Assembly (NCBI RefSeq): GCF_003231305.1
Contig: NZ_QKVM01000055.1
Span: forward strand, 1-40,923
Source of the DNA: Pseudomonas sichuanensis
Lineage (GTDB): Bacteria > Pseudomonadota > Gammaproteobacteria > Pseudomonadales > Pseudomonadaceae
Length of the DNA: 40,923 bases
Direction: 5' to 3'
The first letter of the stretch is position 1; each line of letters opens with the position of its first letter. The position numbers and the translations under genes are program-made. The notes below the pieces were generated by a model. It ran no database searches. It saw only the letters and a program-made list of their open reading frames with translations, and had not been told where the DNA came from. Of the stretch, positions 32,534 to 40,072 are shown one piece after another.

Positions 32534-33629
32534 CCTCATGACCCTTGCAATCAATGCCCACGCCGCCACCTTGCTGGTGGGCAGCTACACCGATGGCCCC
32601 AGCCAGGGTATCTACCGTTACGGTTTTGATGAGCGCAACGGCCACATCGATGCCAAGCCCCAGCAGGTGGTCAAGGCTGTCAGCCCGTCATGGCTGGTGC
32701 TGTCCGCCGACCAGCGCCTGCTGTTCGCGGTCAACGAGACTGCGCAAGGCCACGCCAGCAGCTTTTCGCTGAGCGCCAAGGGCGAGATCAAACCGCTGAA
32801 CCAGGTATCCAGCCAGGGCGATGAGCCGACCCACGCCAGCCTCAGCCACGACCAGCGTTATCTGTTTGTTGCCAACTACGCCGTCGCCCCCGACCCCGGC
32901 GGCAGCCTGGTGGTGCTCCCGGTGGCGAAGGACGGCAAGCTCAAAGCGGCGGTGCAGCAGGCGCGGCATGCGCCGAGCAAGGTCAACCCCGAGCGCCAGG
33001 CCGGTGCCCATGTGCATTCGCTGGTGCTGTCGCCCGATGGTCGCCACCTGTACGCCTGCGACCTGGGCGCGGACAAGGTGTTCATCTACCGCTACGACGG
33101 CGCCAGCCCCGAACACCCGCTGAGCCCGGCGATCCCGCCGGCGGTCGACCTGCCGCCGGGCAGCGGGCCGCGGCATCTGCTGTTCGACGCCAAGGGCAAG
33201 CACGCCTACCTGACCCTGGAAATGAGCGCCGAAGTGGTGGTTTTCGATGCCCAGGATGGCGCGCTCACCGAGCGCCAGCGCCTGCCGCTGACCGACCTCA
33301 AGGACGCCGCCGCCAAAGCTGCCGGCGGGCTGCACCTGTCTGCGGATGGCCGTTTCCTCTACGTCAGCAACCGTGGCACGGCCAATGAGATCGTGGTGTA
33401 TGCGGTGGGCAAGGACGACGGCCAGTTGACCCTGCTGCAGCGCCGCTCGGTGGAGGGCGATCATCCCCGGGAGTTCACCCTCGACCCCAGTGGCGACTTC
33501 CTGCTGGTAGCCAACCAGAAGAGCAACCAGATCGTGGTGATGCAACGTGATCCGCGCAAGGGCACCCTTGGCCAGACCGTGCAGAAGTTTGACCAGCCGG
33601 CGCCGTCGGACCTCAAGTTCCTCGAGTGA
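32490..33629 (+). CDS. exported lactonase-family (YbhE-type) beta-propeller protein
   Basis: This 379-aa protein has a signal peptide (cleavage near NAHA-A) and a seven-bladed lactonase propeller with blocks LLVGSYTDGPSQGIYRY, VHSLVLSPDGRHLYACDLG, GPRHLLFD and FLYVSNRGTANEIVVY. The family includes 6-phosphogluconolactonase of the YbhE/Pgl type and other sugar lactonases. Export means it probably acts on an external sugar acid lactone, for example one made by periplasmic glucose oxidation, rather than in the cytoplasmic pentose pathway; this is inference. The start is ATG at 32490 or 32499, both inside the end of the DUF5629 gene. Confidence 0.85.
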   Translation: MKKMNRTWTSLLTASLMTLAINAHAATLLVGSYTDGPSQGIYRYGFDERNGHIDAKPQQVVKAVSPSWLVLSADQRLLFAVNETAQGHASSFSLSAKGEIKPLNQVSSQGDEPTHASLSHDQRYLFVANYAVAPDPGGSLVVLPVAKDGKLKAAVQQARHAPSKVNPERQAGAHVHSLVLSPDGRHLYACDLGADKVFIYRYDGASPEHPLSPAIPPAVDLPPGSGPRHLLFDAKGKHAYLTLEMSAEVVVFDAQDGALTERQRLPLTDLKDAAAKAAGGLHLSADGRFLYVSNRGTANEIVVYAVGKDDGQLTLLQRRSVEGDHPREFTLDPSGDFLLVANQKSNQIVVMQRDPRKGTLGQTVQKFDQPAPSDLKFLE

Positions 33630-33685
33630 TGCGTCTTGCTTGTGGGAGCAACTGACTCACTCGCCATTCAAACAGCTGCGCGATT

Positions 33686-33788
33686 CCTGTGGGAGCGGGT
33701 TTACCCGCGAACACGGGCATAGCCCGTGCCAGGCACCGGGGTCCATCTTTGCGGGTGAATCGCAGCGGCGAACCGCCGCTCCCACAGG
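33686..33788. repeat. REP-like stem-loop after the lactonase gene
   Basis: CCTGTGGGAGCG (33686-33697) and CGCTCCCACAGG (33777-33788) are exact 12-base reverse complements around 79 bases containing CACGGGCATAGCCCGTG and further palindromic pieces. It shares its end sequence with the 4784-4849 stem-loop. The 303-bp gap (33630-33932) holds no gene besides this. Confidence 0.75.
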
Positions 33789-33932
33789 CAGAGTGCAGGG
33801 CGAGGCAATTATCGATTGCCGTGATATTTGCTACTGCCGCAATGAATTTCAGCCAGCGGCTGCATCGGCGTAAGTTTTGACCCAAGGCCCCGACGGGCCA
33901 ACGTCAAACCACCGAAGTCGAGGTCAGCCCAC

Positions 33933-34109
33933 ATGAACTTCAATCTCTTCTCGCTCATCGCTGCTTCCGCCATCTCCGCCTCGGTCGTGCTCCCGGCACA
34001 CGCGCAGGCCGAACACAGCAGCAAGCCGTCCACTACCCACAGCTACACCGACAAATACCTGCAACAGAGCGCGCACTTCCATGCCGCCCTGAGCAAGCAC
34101 TCCAATTGA
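33933..34109 (+). CDS. small secreted protein, 58 aa
   Basis: The ORF starts at an ATG with GAGG nine bases upstream. It encodes a signal peptide (residues 1-24, FSLIAASAISASVVLPAHA) cut near AHA-QA, leaving about 33 mature residues rich in His, Ser and Thr (HSSKPSTTHSYTD, HFHAALSKHSN). The five histidines of the mature part could bind metal, but this is a guess. No family is recognised. It lies between the REP cluster and the 20-aa ORF and appears to have its own transcript. Confidence 0.7.
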   Translation: MNFNLFSLIAASAISASVVLPAHAQAEHSSKPSTTHSYTDKYLQQSAHFHAALSKHSN

Positions 34110-34122
34110 GTGTGAAAAGCCA

Positions 34123-34153
34123 TTGGTAATAGCACAACGCCATGTGATTTAAT
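34123..34153 (+). promoter_or_regulatory. candidate promoter of the 20-aa ORF
   Basis: TTGGTA (34123-34128) and TTTAAT (34148-34153), preceded by TGA (34145-34147), form a -35 and an extended -10 with a 19-base spacer, 38 bases before the ATG at 34191. The A/T-rich stretch here is unlike the neighbourhood. Confidence 0.4.
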
Positions 34154-34190
34154 TTGACGCTAAATTTTTGACTCTCCAAAGGGGCAGAGC

Positions 34191-34253
34191 ATGATGTGGC
34201 GTATCACGGCGGTAGTGCTGTTGCTGATGTCGGCGCCGATCCTGGCGCTTTGA
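34191..34253 (+). CDS. 20-aa hydrophobic peptide
   Basis: The ORF encodes MMWRITAVVLLLMSAPILAL, a single hydrophobic helix with one Arg near the start. AAAGGGG (34178-34184) is a near-ideal ribosome site six bases upstream. No family is recognised. It ends six bases before the end of the convergent gst gene (34260). Single-helix peptides of this size include type I toxins and membrane regulators, but nothing here shows which. Confidence 0.5.
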   Translation: MMWRITAVVLLLMSAPILAL

Positions 34254-34259
34254 GGTGCT

Positions 34260-34853
34260 CTACTTGGCCATGATGGCCTTGAACAGGTCTGATTCCAGCC
34301 AGCCCTGCAACCAGCTCCGCACCCGCGGATAAGCCGCCTCGGCGAACCACTGTGGTTCGACCCCGGCAAACTGGCGCATCAAGGGCAGCAAAGCGGCATC
34401 GGCCAGGCTCGGGTGCTCGGCCAGCAGGTAGGGCCTGCTTTCGAGCAAGCTTTCCAGCTCCACGAGCCACGCTTCGGCCTGTTGCCGGTAATGTTCCCGG
34501 GAATGCTCGGGGTAGCGCTCGGCATATTTGTACAGGTTCACCTGGGTCTTGAACGTGCTGTCGTTGCGGGCGATCAGCGCATCGGCCCGTTGCGCCGCGG
34601 CCGGGTCGGCCAGCAGGCGCCAGTCCTCGGGGTCATGCCGGGCAAGGGCCCAACGCATGATATCCAGGCTTTCTTCCAGCACCCCATCCCCGGTATCGAG
34701 CACTGGCACCGTGCCCTTGGGCGACAGTGCCAGCAGCTCGGCCGGCTTGTTCTTCATTGCCACTTCGACAATCGCCACCGGGCACTGCGCATAGCGCAGG
34801 GCCAGGCGCGCGCGCATGGCCCAGGGGCAGCGGCGGAACGAGTAGAGGATCAC
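34260..34853 (-). CDS. glutathione S-transferase family protein
   Basis: This 197-aa protein has an N-terminal thioredoxin-fold domain (about 1-75) with Cys9 in FRRCPWAMRAR, followed by SPKGTVPVLDT and EESLDIMRW, which bind glutathione, and an all-helical C-terminal domain. A cysteine near the start is typical of omega-like and related thiol-transferase GSTs, not of Tyr/Ser classes. The GTG start overlaps the sbcC stop (GTGA), so it is the third gene of the sbcDC transcript. It may repair oxidised thiols, though the substrate is not known. Confidence 0.86.
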   Translation of the reverse strand: MILYSFRRCPWAMRARLALRYAQCPVAIVEVAMKNKPAELLALSPKGTVPVLDTGDGVLEESLDIMRWALARHDPEDWRLLADPAAAQRADALIARNDSTFKTQVNLYKYAERYPEHSREHYRQQAEAWLVELESLLESRPYLLAEHPSLADAALLPLMRQFAGVEPQWFAEAAYPRVRSWLQGWLESDLFKAIMAK

Positions 34854-37800
34854 CCGCTCACCTCGACATCGCTCAGGCCGTTACCTTGGCGGCGCACCTG
34901 GATCTGCACCGGGATACGCTCGTGCATCTCCTGTACGTGGGAGATCACCGCCACCTTGCGGCCTTGGGCCTGCAGGCCGTCGAGGGCATCCATGGCCAGT
35001 TGCAGCGACTCGGGGTCGAGGCTGCCGAAGCCCTCGTCGATGAACAGCGATTCGATGCGCAAGGTGCTGGACGCCATCGAGGCCAGGCCCAGGGCCAGTG
35101 CCAGCGAAACCAGGAAGGTTTCGCCGCCCGACAGCGAATGCACCGAACGCAGTTCGTCGCCCATCTCGGTGTCCAGCACCAGCAGGCCCAGGGCACTGCC
35201 GCCGCGCTTGAGGCGATAGCGCCGGGCCAGCTGGCGGAGCTGGCTGTTGGCGTGGTGCAGCAACAGGTCGAGGTTGTAGCCCTGGGCGATCTTGCGGAAC
35301 ACATCGCCCGAGGCGGAGCCGATCAAGGCGTTCAGGCGTGCCCAGCGTTGCCACTGCTGATAGGCCTGGTCGATCTGCTCGGCCAGGGCCTGGTGTGCCT
35401 GCTGGCGGCGTTGATCGTCGGCCTGTTGGGCGCGCAGTTCGGCGCATTGCTGCTCCTGGGTGACCAACTGCTGTTGCAGCTCGGCGAGGCTCTGCTCCAG
35501 TGCTTCGACCGGCAGTTCGCCATGGGCTTGGGCGGCATGTTGCTGCAGGCGCTGTTCGCGTTCCTGCAACAGCACCCGGCCTTGCTCGATGGCCTTTTCC
35601 GCCGCCTGCAGGTGTTGGCGCAGCTCGCCGAGCTGAGCGTCGTCGATGGCCAGCAGGCGATCGAGGCCGGCGTCGTCCAGTTCGGGGTGGCTGCTGCGCC
35701 ATTGGGTGATTGCGCCCTGCAGCTGCTGGTGCTCGTGCTCCAGAGCCTGCTGGCGCTGGCTGTTGGCGTTGAGTTCAGCGGCCAGTTGCACACCCTGGGT
35801 ACGCAATACCTGCAAGCGCTGGGCGGTGTCGGCGTCGGCGGCCCGAGCCTGTTCCAGCTGCGCTTCCATATGCTGCTGCCAGGCTTCGGCGCTGGCCTGC
35901 TCGCCGAGCAGTTCGCCGAGGGTGGCCTGGGCCTGCTGGCGCTGTTCGTCCAGTGCGGCGATTTTCTGCAGCAGTTGCTGCTGATTGTGCTGGCGGGCCT
36001 GTTGCTGGTCGCGCAGCTTGTCCAGCTGTTGCTGGCGGGCCTGTTGTTCTTCCTGCTCGTCCTTGCGCTGGTCGAGTTGCTGGCGGCGCAGGGCAATCTG
36101 CTGGTCAAGCCCGAGGAAGGCCTGGGCCGGGTCGTCGCGCAGCGCCTGGAGAATGTCCTGGGGCAGCACGCTGGCCAGGTCGTTCAGGCCCTGCTCCAGC
36201 TGCTGCTGGTCGGCAGCCAGGGCTTGGTGTTGCTGGTCGAGGTGGCGTTGGGCCTGTTGCTGGGCCTCGCTGGCAGCCTGCAGCTGCTGGGTGAGGCGAG
36301 CGGCGTCCTTTTGCAAGGCGAGCAGGGCGCCCTGGCGTTTCTCGTCGCGGTCGATTTCCTCGCCCAGGCGGCGCAACTGGCCGTCGAGCCAGGCGCTGCG
36401 AGCCTTGTCGTCCTGGGGAGCGAGCGCCGGCCACAGGGCATGGGCCTGAACGTGATCGAGCAACGGCTGTAGCTGTTCGCCCAGCTTGAGCTGTTGCTGC
36501 TGATACTCCTTGAGCTGGGCGTTGACCACGCCCAACTCGGTACGCAGCTCCACCAGCCTGGTGTTGAGCTGTTCGACGTGTTTCTGCGCTGCCTCCTCCT
36601 CGGCCTGGTCGTGGCGGCCCAGGCTGTGCAACAAGGCCTCTGGCTGGTGGAACGGGTGCTCGGCGCTGCCGCATACCGGGCACGGCTCGCCATCGCGCAA
36701 CTGTGCGCGCAGTTCTTCGACGCTGGTGTTGCGCGCCAGGCGCTGGCGATCAAGCAACTGGCGGGTCAGTGTCAGTGCCTGCTCGGCATTTTCCAGCTCG
36801 CTCTTGGCCGCGGTGCCTGCGCCGATCAATTGCTGGCGCTGCTGCATGGCCTGCTGCTGGCGATCACGCAGGGCGTCTGTCGCCTGGCGCAGTTCCAGCT
36901 CACGGCCATACAGGCGGGCAAGCTCCTCGACGGCGCGCTGCTGCTTGCGGTTGTCCTGGAGCATGCCGCCGAGCAGGTCGATCTGTTCGGCCAGCGCATG
37001 GGGTTCGGCGCCGGCTTCGCGGAACAGCATCTCGAAGCTGTCGCGTTGGGCTTGCAGTTGGGCATTGGCCTGGCTCAGCTGGGCCTGCAGGCCGGGCAGC
37101 TCCTCGCGGCCCTTGGCCAGCCGGCCGCCGATCTGCATCACTTGCTTCAATTGCGGCAGATAGGCCTGCCAGGCGTTGGCCAGGCTCCCCAGGTGTTCAC
37201 TGTCGGCCAGTGCCGCATCGATCTGCGTCAGTTGCTGCTGGCTGCGCAGTTGGTTTTCTTGCAACTGCTGCAGGTGTTGCTCAGCGTCGCTGACTTCCTG
37301 CACCGCCTGCTGGCACGCTGCGCGCTGTTCGCCCAGCTCTTTGTCGAGGCGGGCCAGGTCGCCTTGGGCGGCGAATGCCTGGCGCAGACGCGGGGCGTTA
37401 TCGCTGTGCTGGGCCTGATGCTGGGCCAGGGCCTGGCGCGCCGTTTCCAGCGCCTGCTCAAGTTCGCTGGTGCGGCTATGCAGTTCACCTTGTTGGCGCT
37501 GCTGTTCGGCAATCGCCACGGCCAGCGGCGCCAATTGTCCGGCCAGATCCTGCTGGCGATGGAACTGGTGACGCTGCGGTGCAAGGCGCTCCAGGCGCTG
37601 CAGGTCGAGGCGTTGCTCGGCCAGTTGTTGCCAGGTGTGCTCGGCGGCTTGCAACGTTGCCTGGGCTTCGCCGTGCTGGGCTTGCAGCTGGCGTTGTTCG
37701 TCGAACCAGGCGCGCTGCTGTTCCAGTTGGCGCTGGCGGGCCTGGTCGGCCTTGAACTGCTGCTGCGCCTGCTCCAGCTGCTGGTCGAGCAGGGCGCGGG

Positions 37801-38494
37801 CGTCGCTTGCCATCGGCAGCAGGTGCTCGGCCTGCTTCTTCAGGTCGTTGTGGCGTTCGCCGGTTTCCCGCGCCTTGCTGAAGGCGCGCTGGCCGAGGCG
37901 GGTGTAGATCGCCGTGTTGGTGAGCTTTTCCAGCAGTTCGCTGCGCTCTTTGTCGTCGGCCTTGAGGAAGGCGCCGAACTCGCTCTGGGCCAGCATTACC
38001 GCGCGGGTGAACTGTTCGAAGTTAAGCCCAAGGCGTGCTTCGATCAGCTGCTTGTATTCGTTCTTGCCACTGCCCAGCAGTTGTTCGCTGTCCAGGTCGT
38101 ACAGGCTCTGGCGGCTGTTCTGCAGCTTGCCATTGGCTTTCTCGCGGGCGCGGTTGGCTTCCCAGCGGGCGCGGTAGCGGCTGCCGTCGATGCCGACGAA
38201 GTCGACCTCGGCAAAACCGCTGCCGGTGCCGCGGCGCAGCAGGTTGCGCGGGTCCGAGGTGGGGATGTCGCCGTCGGCGTCGGGCACCTTGGCTTCCCGG
38301 GCAATGTCGTTCAGCCGCGGCACAGTGCCGAACAAGGCCAGGCACAGGGCATCGAGCAGGGTGCTCTTGCCGGCGCCGGTGGGCCCGGTGATGGCGAACA
38401 GGCCGGCGCTGGCCAGGGGCTCTGCGGTGAAATCGATGTCGATCGGCCCGGCCAGCGAGGCGAGGTTCTTCAGGCGAATGGCAAGAATCTTCAT
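34850..38494 (-). CDS. sbcC: exonuclease SbcCD, ATPase subunit SbcC
   Basis: SbcC (1,214 aa) is the SMC-like ATPase of SbcCD, the bacterial Mre11-Rad50 complex, which cuts DNA hairpins and processes double-strand ends. It has the Walker A GPTGAGKST (37-45), two very long Gln-rich coiled coils (about 230-600 and 625-1000), the zinc hook CPVC (605-608), and C-terminal LSGGETFLVSLALALGLA (ABC signature) and LFIDEGFGSLD (Walker B). E. coli SbcC is 1,048 aa, so the coils are longer. The ATG overlaps the sbcD stop by four bases. The large open frames on the other strand are artefacts of the Gln/Leu-rich coils. Confidence 0.96.
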   Translation of the reverse strand: MKILAIRLKNLASLAGPIDIDFTAEPLASAGLFAITGPTGAGKSTLLDALCLALFGTVPRLNDIAREAKVPDADGDIPTSDPRNLLRRGTGSGFAEVDFVGIDGSRYRARWEANRAREKANGKLQNSRQSLYDLDSEQLLGSGKNEYKQLIEARLGLNFEQFTRAVMLAQSEFGAFLKADDKERSELLEKLTNTAIYTRLGQRAFSKARETGERHNDLKKQAEHLLPMASDARALLDQQLEQAQQQFKADQARQRQLEQQRAWFDEQRQLQAQHGEAQATLQAAEHTWQQLAEQRLDLQRLERLAPQRHQFHRQQDLAGQLAPLAVAIAEQQRQQGELHSRTSELEQALETARQALAQHQAQHSDNAPRLRQAFAAQGDLARLDKELGEQRAACQQAVQEVSDAEQHLQQLQENQLRSQQQLTQIDAALADSEHLGSLANAWQAYLPQLKQVMQIGGRLAKGREELPGLQAQLSQANAQLQAQRDSFEMLFREAGAEPHALAEQIDLLGGMLQDNRKQQRAVEELARLYGRELELRQATDALRDRQQQAMQQRQQLIGAGTAAKSELENAEQALTLTRQLLDRQRLARNTSVEELRAQLRDGEPCPVCGSAEHPFHQPEALLHSLGRHDQAEEEAAQKHVEQLNTRLVELRTELGVVNAQLKEYQQQQLKLGEQLQPLLDHVQAHALWPALAPQDDKARSAWLDGQLRRLGEEIDRDEKRQGALLALQKDAARLTQQLQAASEAQQQAQRHLDQQHQALAADQQQLEQGLNDLASVLPQDILQALRDDPAQAFLGLDQQIALRRQQLDQRKDEQEEQQARQQQLDKLRDQQQARQHNQQQLLQKIAALDEQRQQAQATLGELLGEQASAEAWQQHMEAQLEQARAADADTAQRLQVLRTQGVQLAAELNANSQRQQALEHEHQQLQGAITQWRSSHPELDDAGLDRLLAIDDAQLGELRQHLQAAEKAIEQGRVLLQEREQRLQQHAAQAHGELPVEALEQSLAELQQQLVTQEQQCAELRAQQADDQRRQQAHQALAEQIDQAYQQWQRWARLNALIGSASGDVFRKIAQGYNLDLLLHHANSQLRQLARRYRLKRGGSALGLLVLDTEMGDELRSVHSLSGGETFLVSLALALGLASMASSTLRIESLFIDEGFGSLDPESLQLAMDALDGLQAQGRKVAVISHVQEMHERIPVQIQVRRQGNGLSDVEVSG

Positions 38495-39729
38495 GGCTGC
38501 TCCTCTTCGTGCAGGACGTCCTGCAGCAGCTCGGCAAAATCGGCCAGGGCCTGCTCGTCGGCGGGGTTGCCGTAGGCCTGCTGCCAGGCACGGCCGAACA
38601 GGTCCTGCGGGGTCATCTGCGCCAGTTCAACGAACGCCAGTTCATCGTCTTCCTGGCGGCCCGCGCCTGCGTACTCGGCGCTGATGCGCACCAGGCGCAC
38701 CGCCTTGCCCTGCAGGGCGCCCTCGATCTGCTGGCGCAGGTCGGGCTGCGGCTCGTCCAGTACTACCCTTACTTCGAGCCAGGGTTGGCGGTTGGGGTCT
38801 TCGAGCAGGTCGATCACTGGCAGTTCGCCGAGCTGTACCAGCAGCTCGCCCAGCGGGGCCGGGCCGACCCGCTGCAGGGCCACCGCGCGCGGGACCAGGC
38901 GTGGCTCGACGCTGACCAGTTCGCTGCCGTCGAGCTCCACTTCCAGCACCTGGTGCGGGTAGTTGATCTCGGCGAACGACAGCGGGATCGGCGCGCCGCT
39001 GTAGCGGATGCGGTTCTCGCGGTTGACCTTCTGCGGCTTGTGCAGATGGCCAAGGGCAACGTAGCCGATGGCCTTGTCGAACAGCCGCGCCGGCAGGGCT
39101 TCGGCATTGCCGATGATCAGGCTGCGTTCGGAGTCTTCCGAGATGCTGCCGCCGGCCATGTGCGCATGGCTGATGGCGACCAGGGCCTGGTCCTTCTTGC
39201 GCTTTTTCTGCGCTGCCGCGATCAGTTGCTCGTGCACCTGGGTGATGCCTTGCAGGTAGTCGTCCCCCAGTGCCGGGCCAGTGACTTCGGCCGGGCGCAG
39301 GAAGGGCAGGGCCAGGCACCAGGCCGCTACCTTGCCGCGGGCGTTGGTCAGCGGGATCAGCAGGCGTTCGGCGTCCAGCTGGCCTTCGTCCAGCCAGTGC
39401 ACCCGGCCCAGGGCATGGGTGCGCAGGCGGCGCATCAGCGGCGCCGGCAGCTCGATGCGCGAGCCAGAGTCGTGGTTGCCGGCGATCATCACGATATCCA
39501 GCTTGGGCTGCTGCTCATGGGCCTGGACGATGAAGTCGTACAGGCGCTCCTGGGCTTTGACCGGCGGGTTGACGGTGTCGAAGATGTCGCCGGCGATCAG
39601 CAGCGCATCGGGCTGGCGCAGGTGCAGTTGGCCGAGCAGCCAGTCGAGGAAGCAGGCATGTTCGAAGTCGCGTTCCTGGCCATGCAGGCTCTGGCCAAGG
39701 TGCCAGTCGGAGGTGTGAAACAGACGCAT
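38491..39729 (-). CDS. sbcD: exonuclease SbcCD, nuclease subunit SbcD
   Basis: SbcD (412 aa) is the Mn-dependent nuclease of SbcCD. The Mre11-type motifs are Asp8-x-His10 (TSDWHLGQ), GDIFD (47-51), GNHD (84-87) and the later GHLHKPQ. The ATG at 39729 gives the exact family N-terminus MRLFHTSDWHLGQ; the frame upstream to 40050 has no family support. It is the first gene of the leftward sbcD-sbcC-gst operon. The 295-bp gap upstream (39730-40024) shows no other gene and no clear LexA box. Confidence 0.96.
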   Translation of the reverse strand: MRLFHTSDWHLGQSLHGQERDFEHACFLDWLLGQLHLRQPDALLIAGDIFDTVNPPVKAQERLYDFIVQAHEQQPKLDIVMIAGNHDSGSRIELPAPLMRRLRTHALGRVHWLDEGQLDAERLLIPLTNARGKVAAWCLALPFLRPAEVTGPALGDDYLQGITQVHEQLIAAAQKKRKKDQALVAISHAHMAGGSISEDSERSLIIGNAEALPARLFDKAIGYVALGHLHKPQKVNRENRIRYSGAPIPLSFAEINYPHQVLEVELDGSELVSVEPRLVPRAVALQRVGPAPLGELLVQLGELPVIDLLEDPNRQPWLEVRVVLDEPQPDLRQQIEGALQGKAVRLVRISAEYAGAGRQEDDELAFVELAQMTPQDLFGRAWQQAYGNPADEQALADFAELLQDVLHEEEQP

Positions 39730-40024
39730 GGAAGATCCGTTGGATGAGCGGCAGGGGGCATTTGGGTGAGGGCGGTATGGTAACCCATTGCGGGGTAAGC
39801 TCGCTTTCGCTGTGCCGCCTCGATTGCGAATGGGGCGAAAGGTGGGCCAAAGCTTCTGACAGATATCAATACGTTCTTGCGGAGTTTTTTTGTTAAGGAC
39901 AAGGCATGTTCGAGTGAGTGTTCTGCTGTTGCTGTAGGACGTTTCTTGATCTGCTTCCGGCGCCGTCGGAGGCGTCCTCAAGCTGCTAGCGTTCGGCGTT
40001 TTCTGCGTACAAAGGAAAGGCCGC

Positions 40025-40072
40025 ATGACCCGCAACCCTTTCAAGGGCATCGCCGCAGGTGACCGCCCATGA
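40025..40072 (+). CDS. 15-codon leader ORF overlapping the PAAR gene
   Basis: MTRNPFKGIAAGDRP starts at an ATG after a strong ribosome site (AAAGGAAAGG, 40011-40020) and ends in a TGA that overlaps the PAAR ATG by four bases (ATGA). It has no similarity I recognise. It probably couples translation of the PAAR gene to its own, though a real peptide product is not shown. Confidence 0.45.
   Translation: MTRNPFKGIAAGDRP

Noticed and set aside
34727..38575. Long plus-strand open frames (581 and 693 aa) across sbcC and sbcD
   Set aside because: They mirror the CAG/CTG-rich coiled-coil codons of sbcC, giving low-complexity Leu/Gln/Ala sequences without domain structure or ribosome sites.
39730..40024. 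LexA or sigma-54 site between sbcD and the PAAR leader
   Set aside because: No CTGT-N8-ACAG and no GG-N10-GC pattern with the right context was found by eye; the control of both genes remains open.
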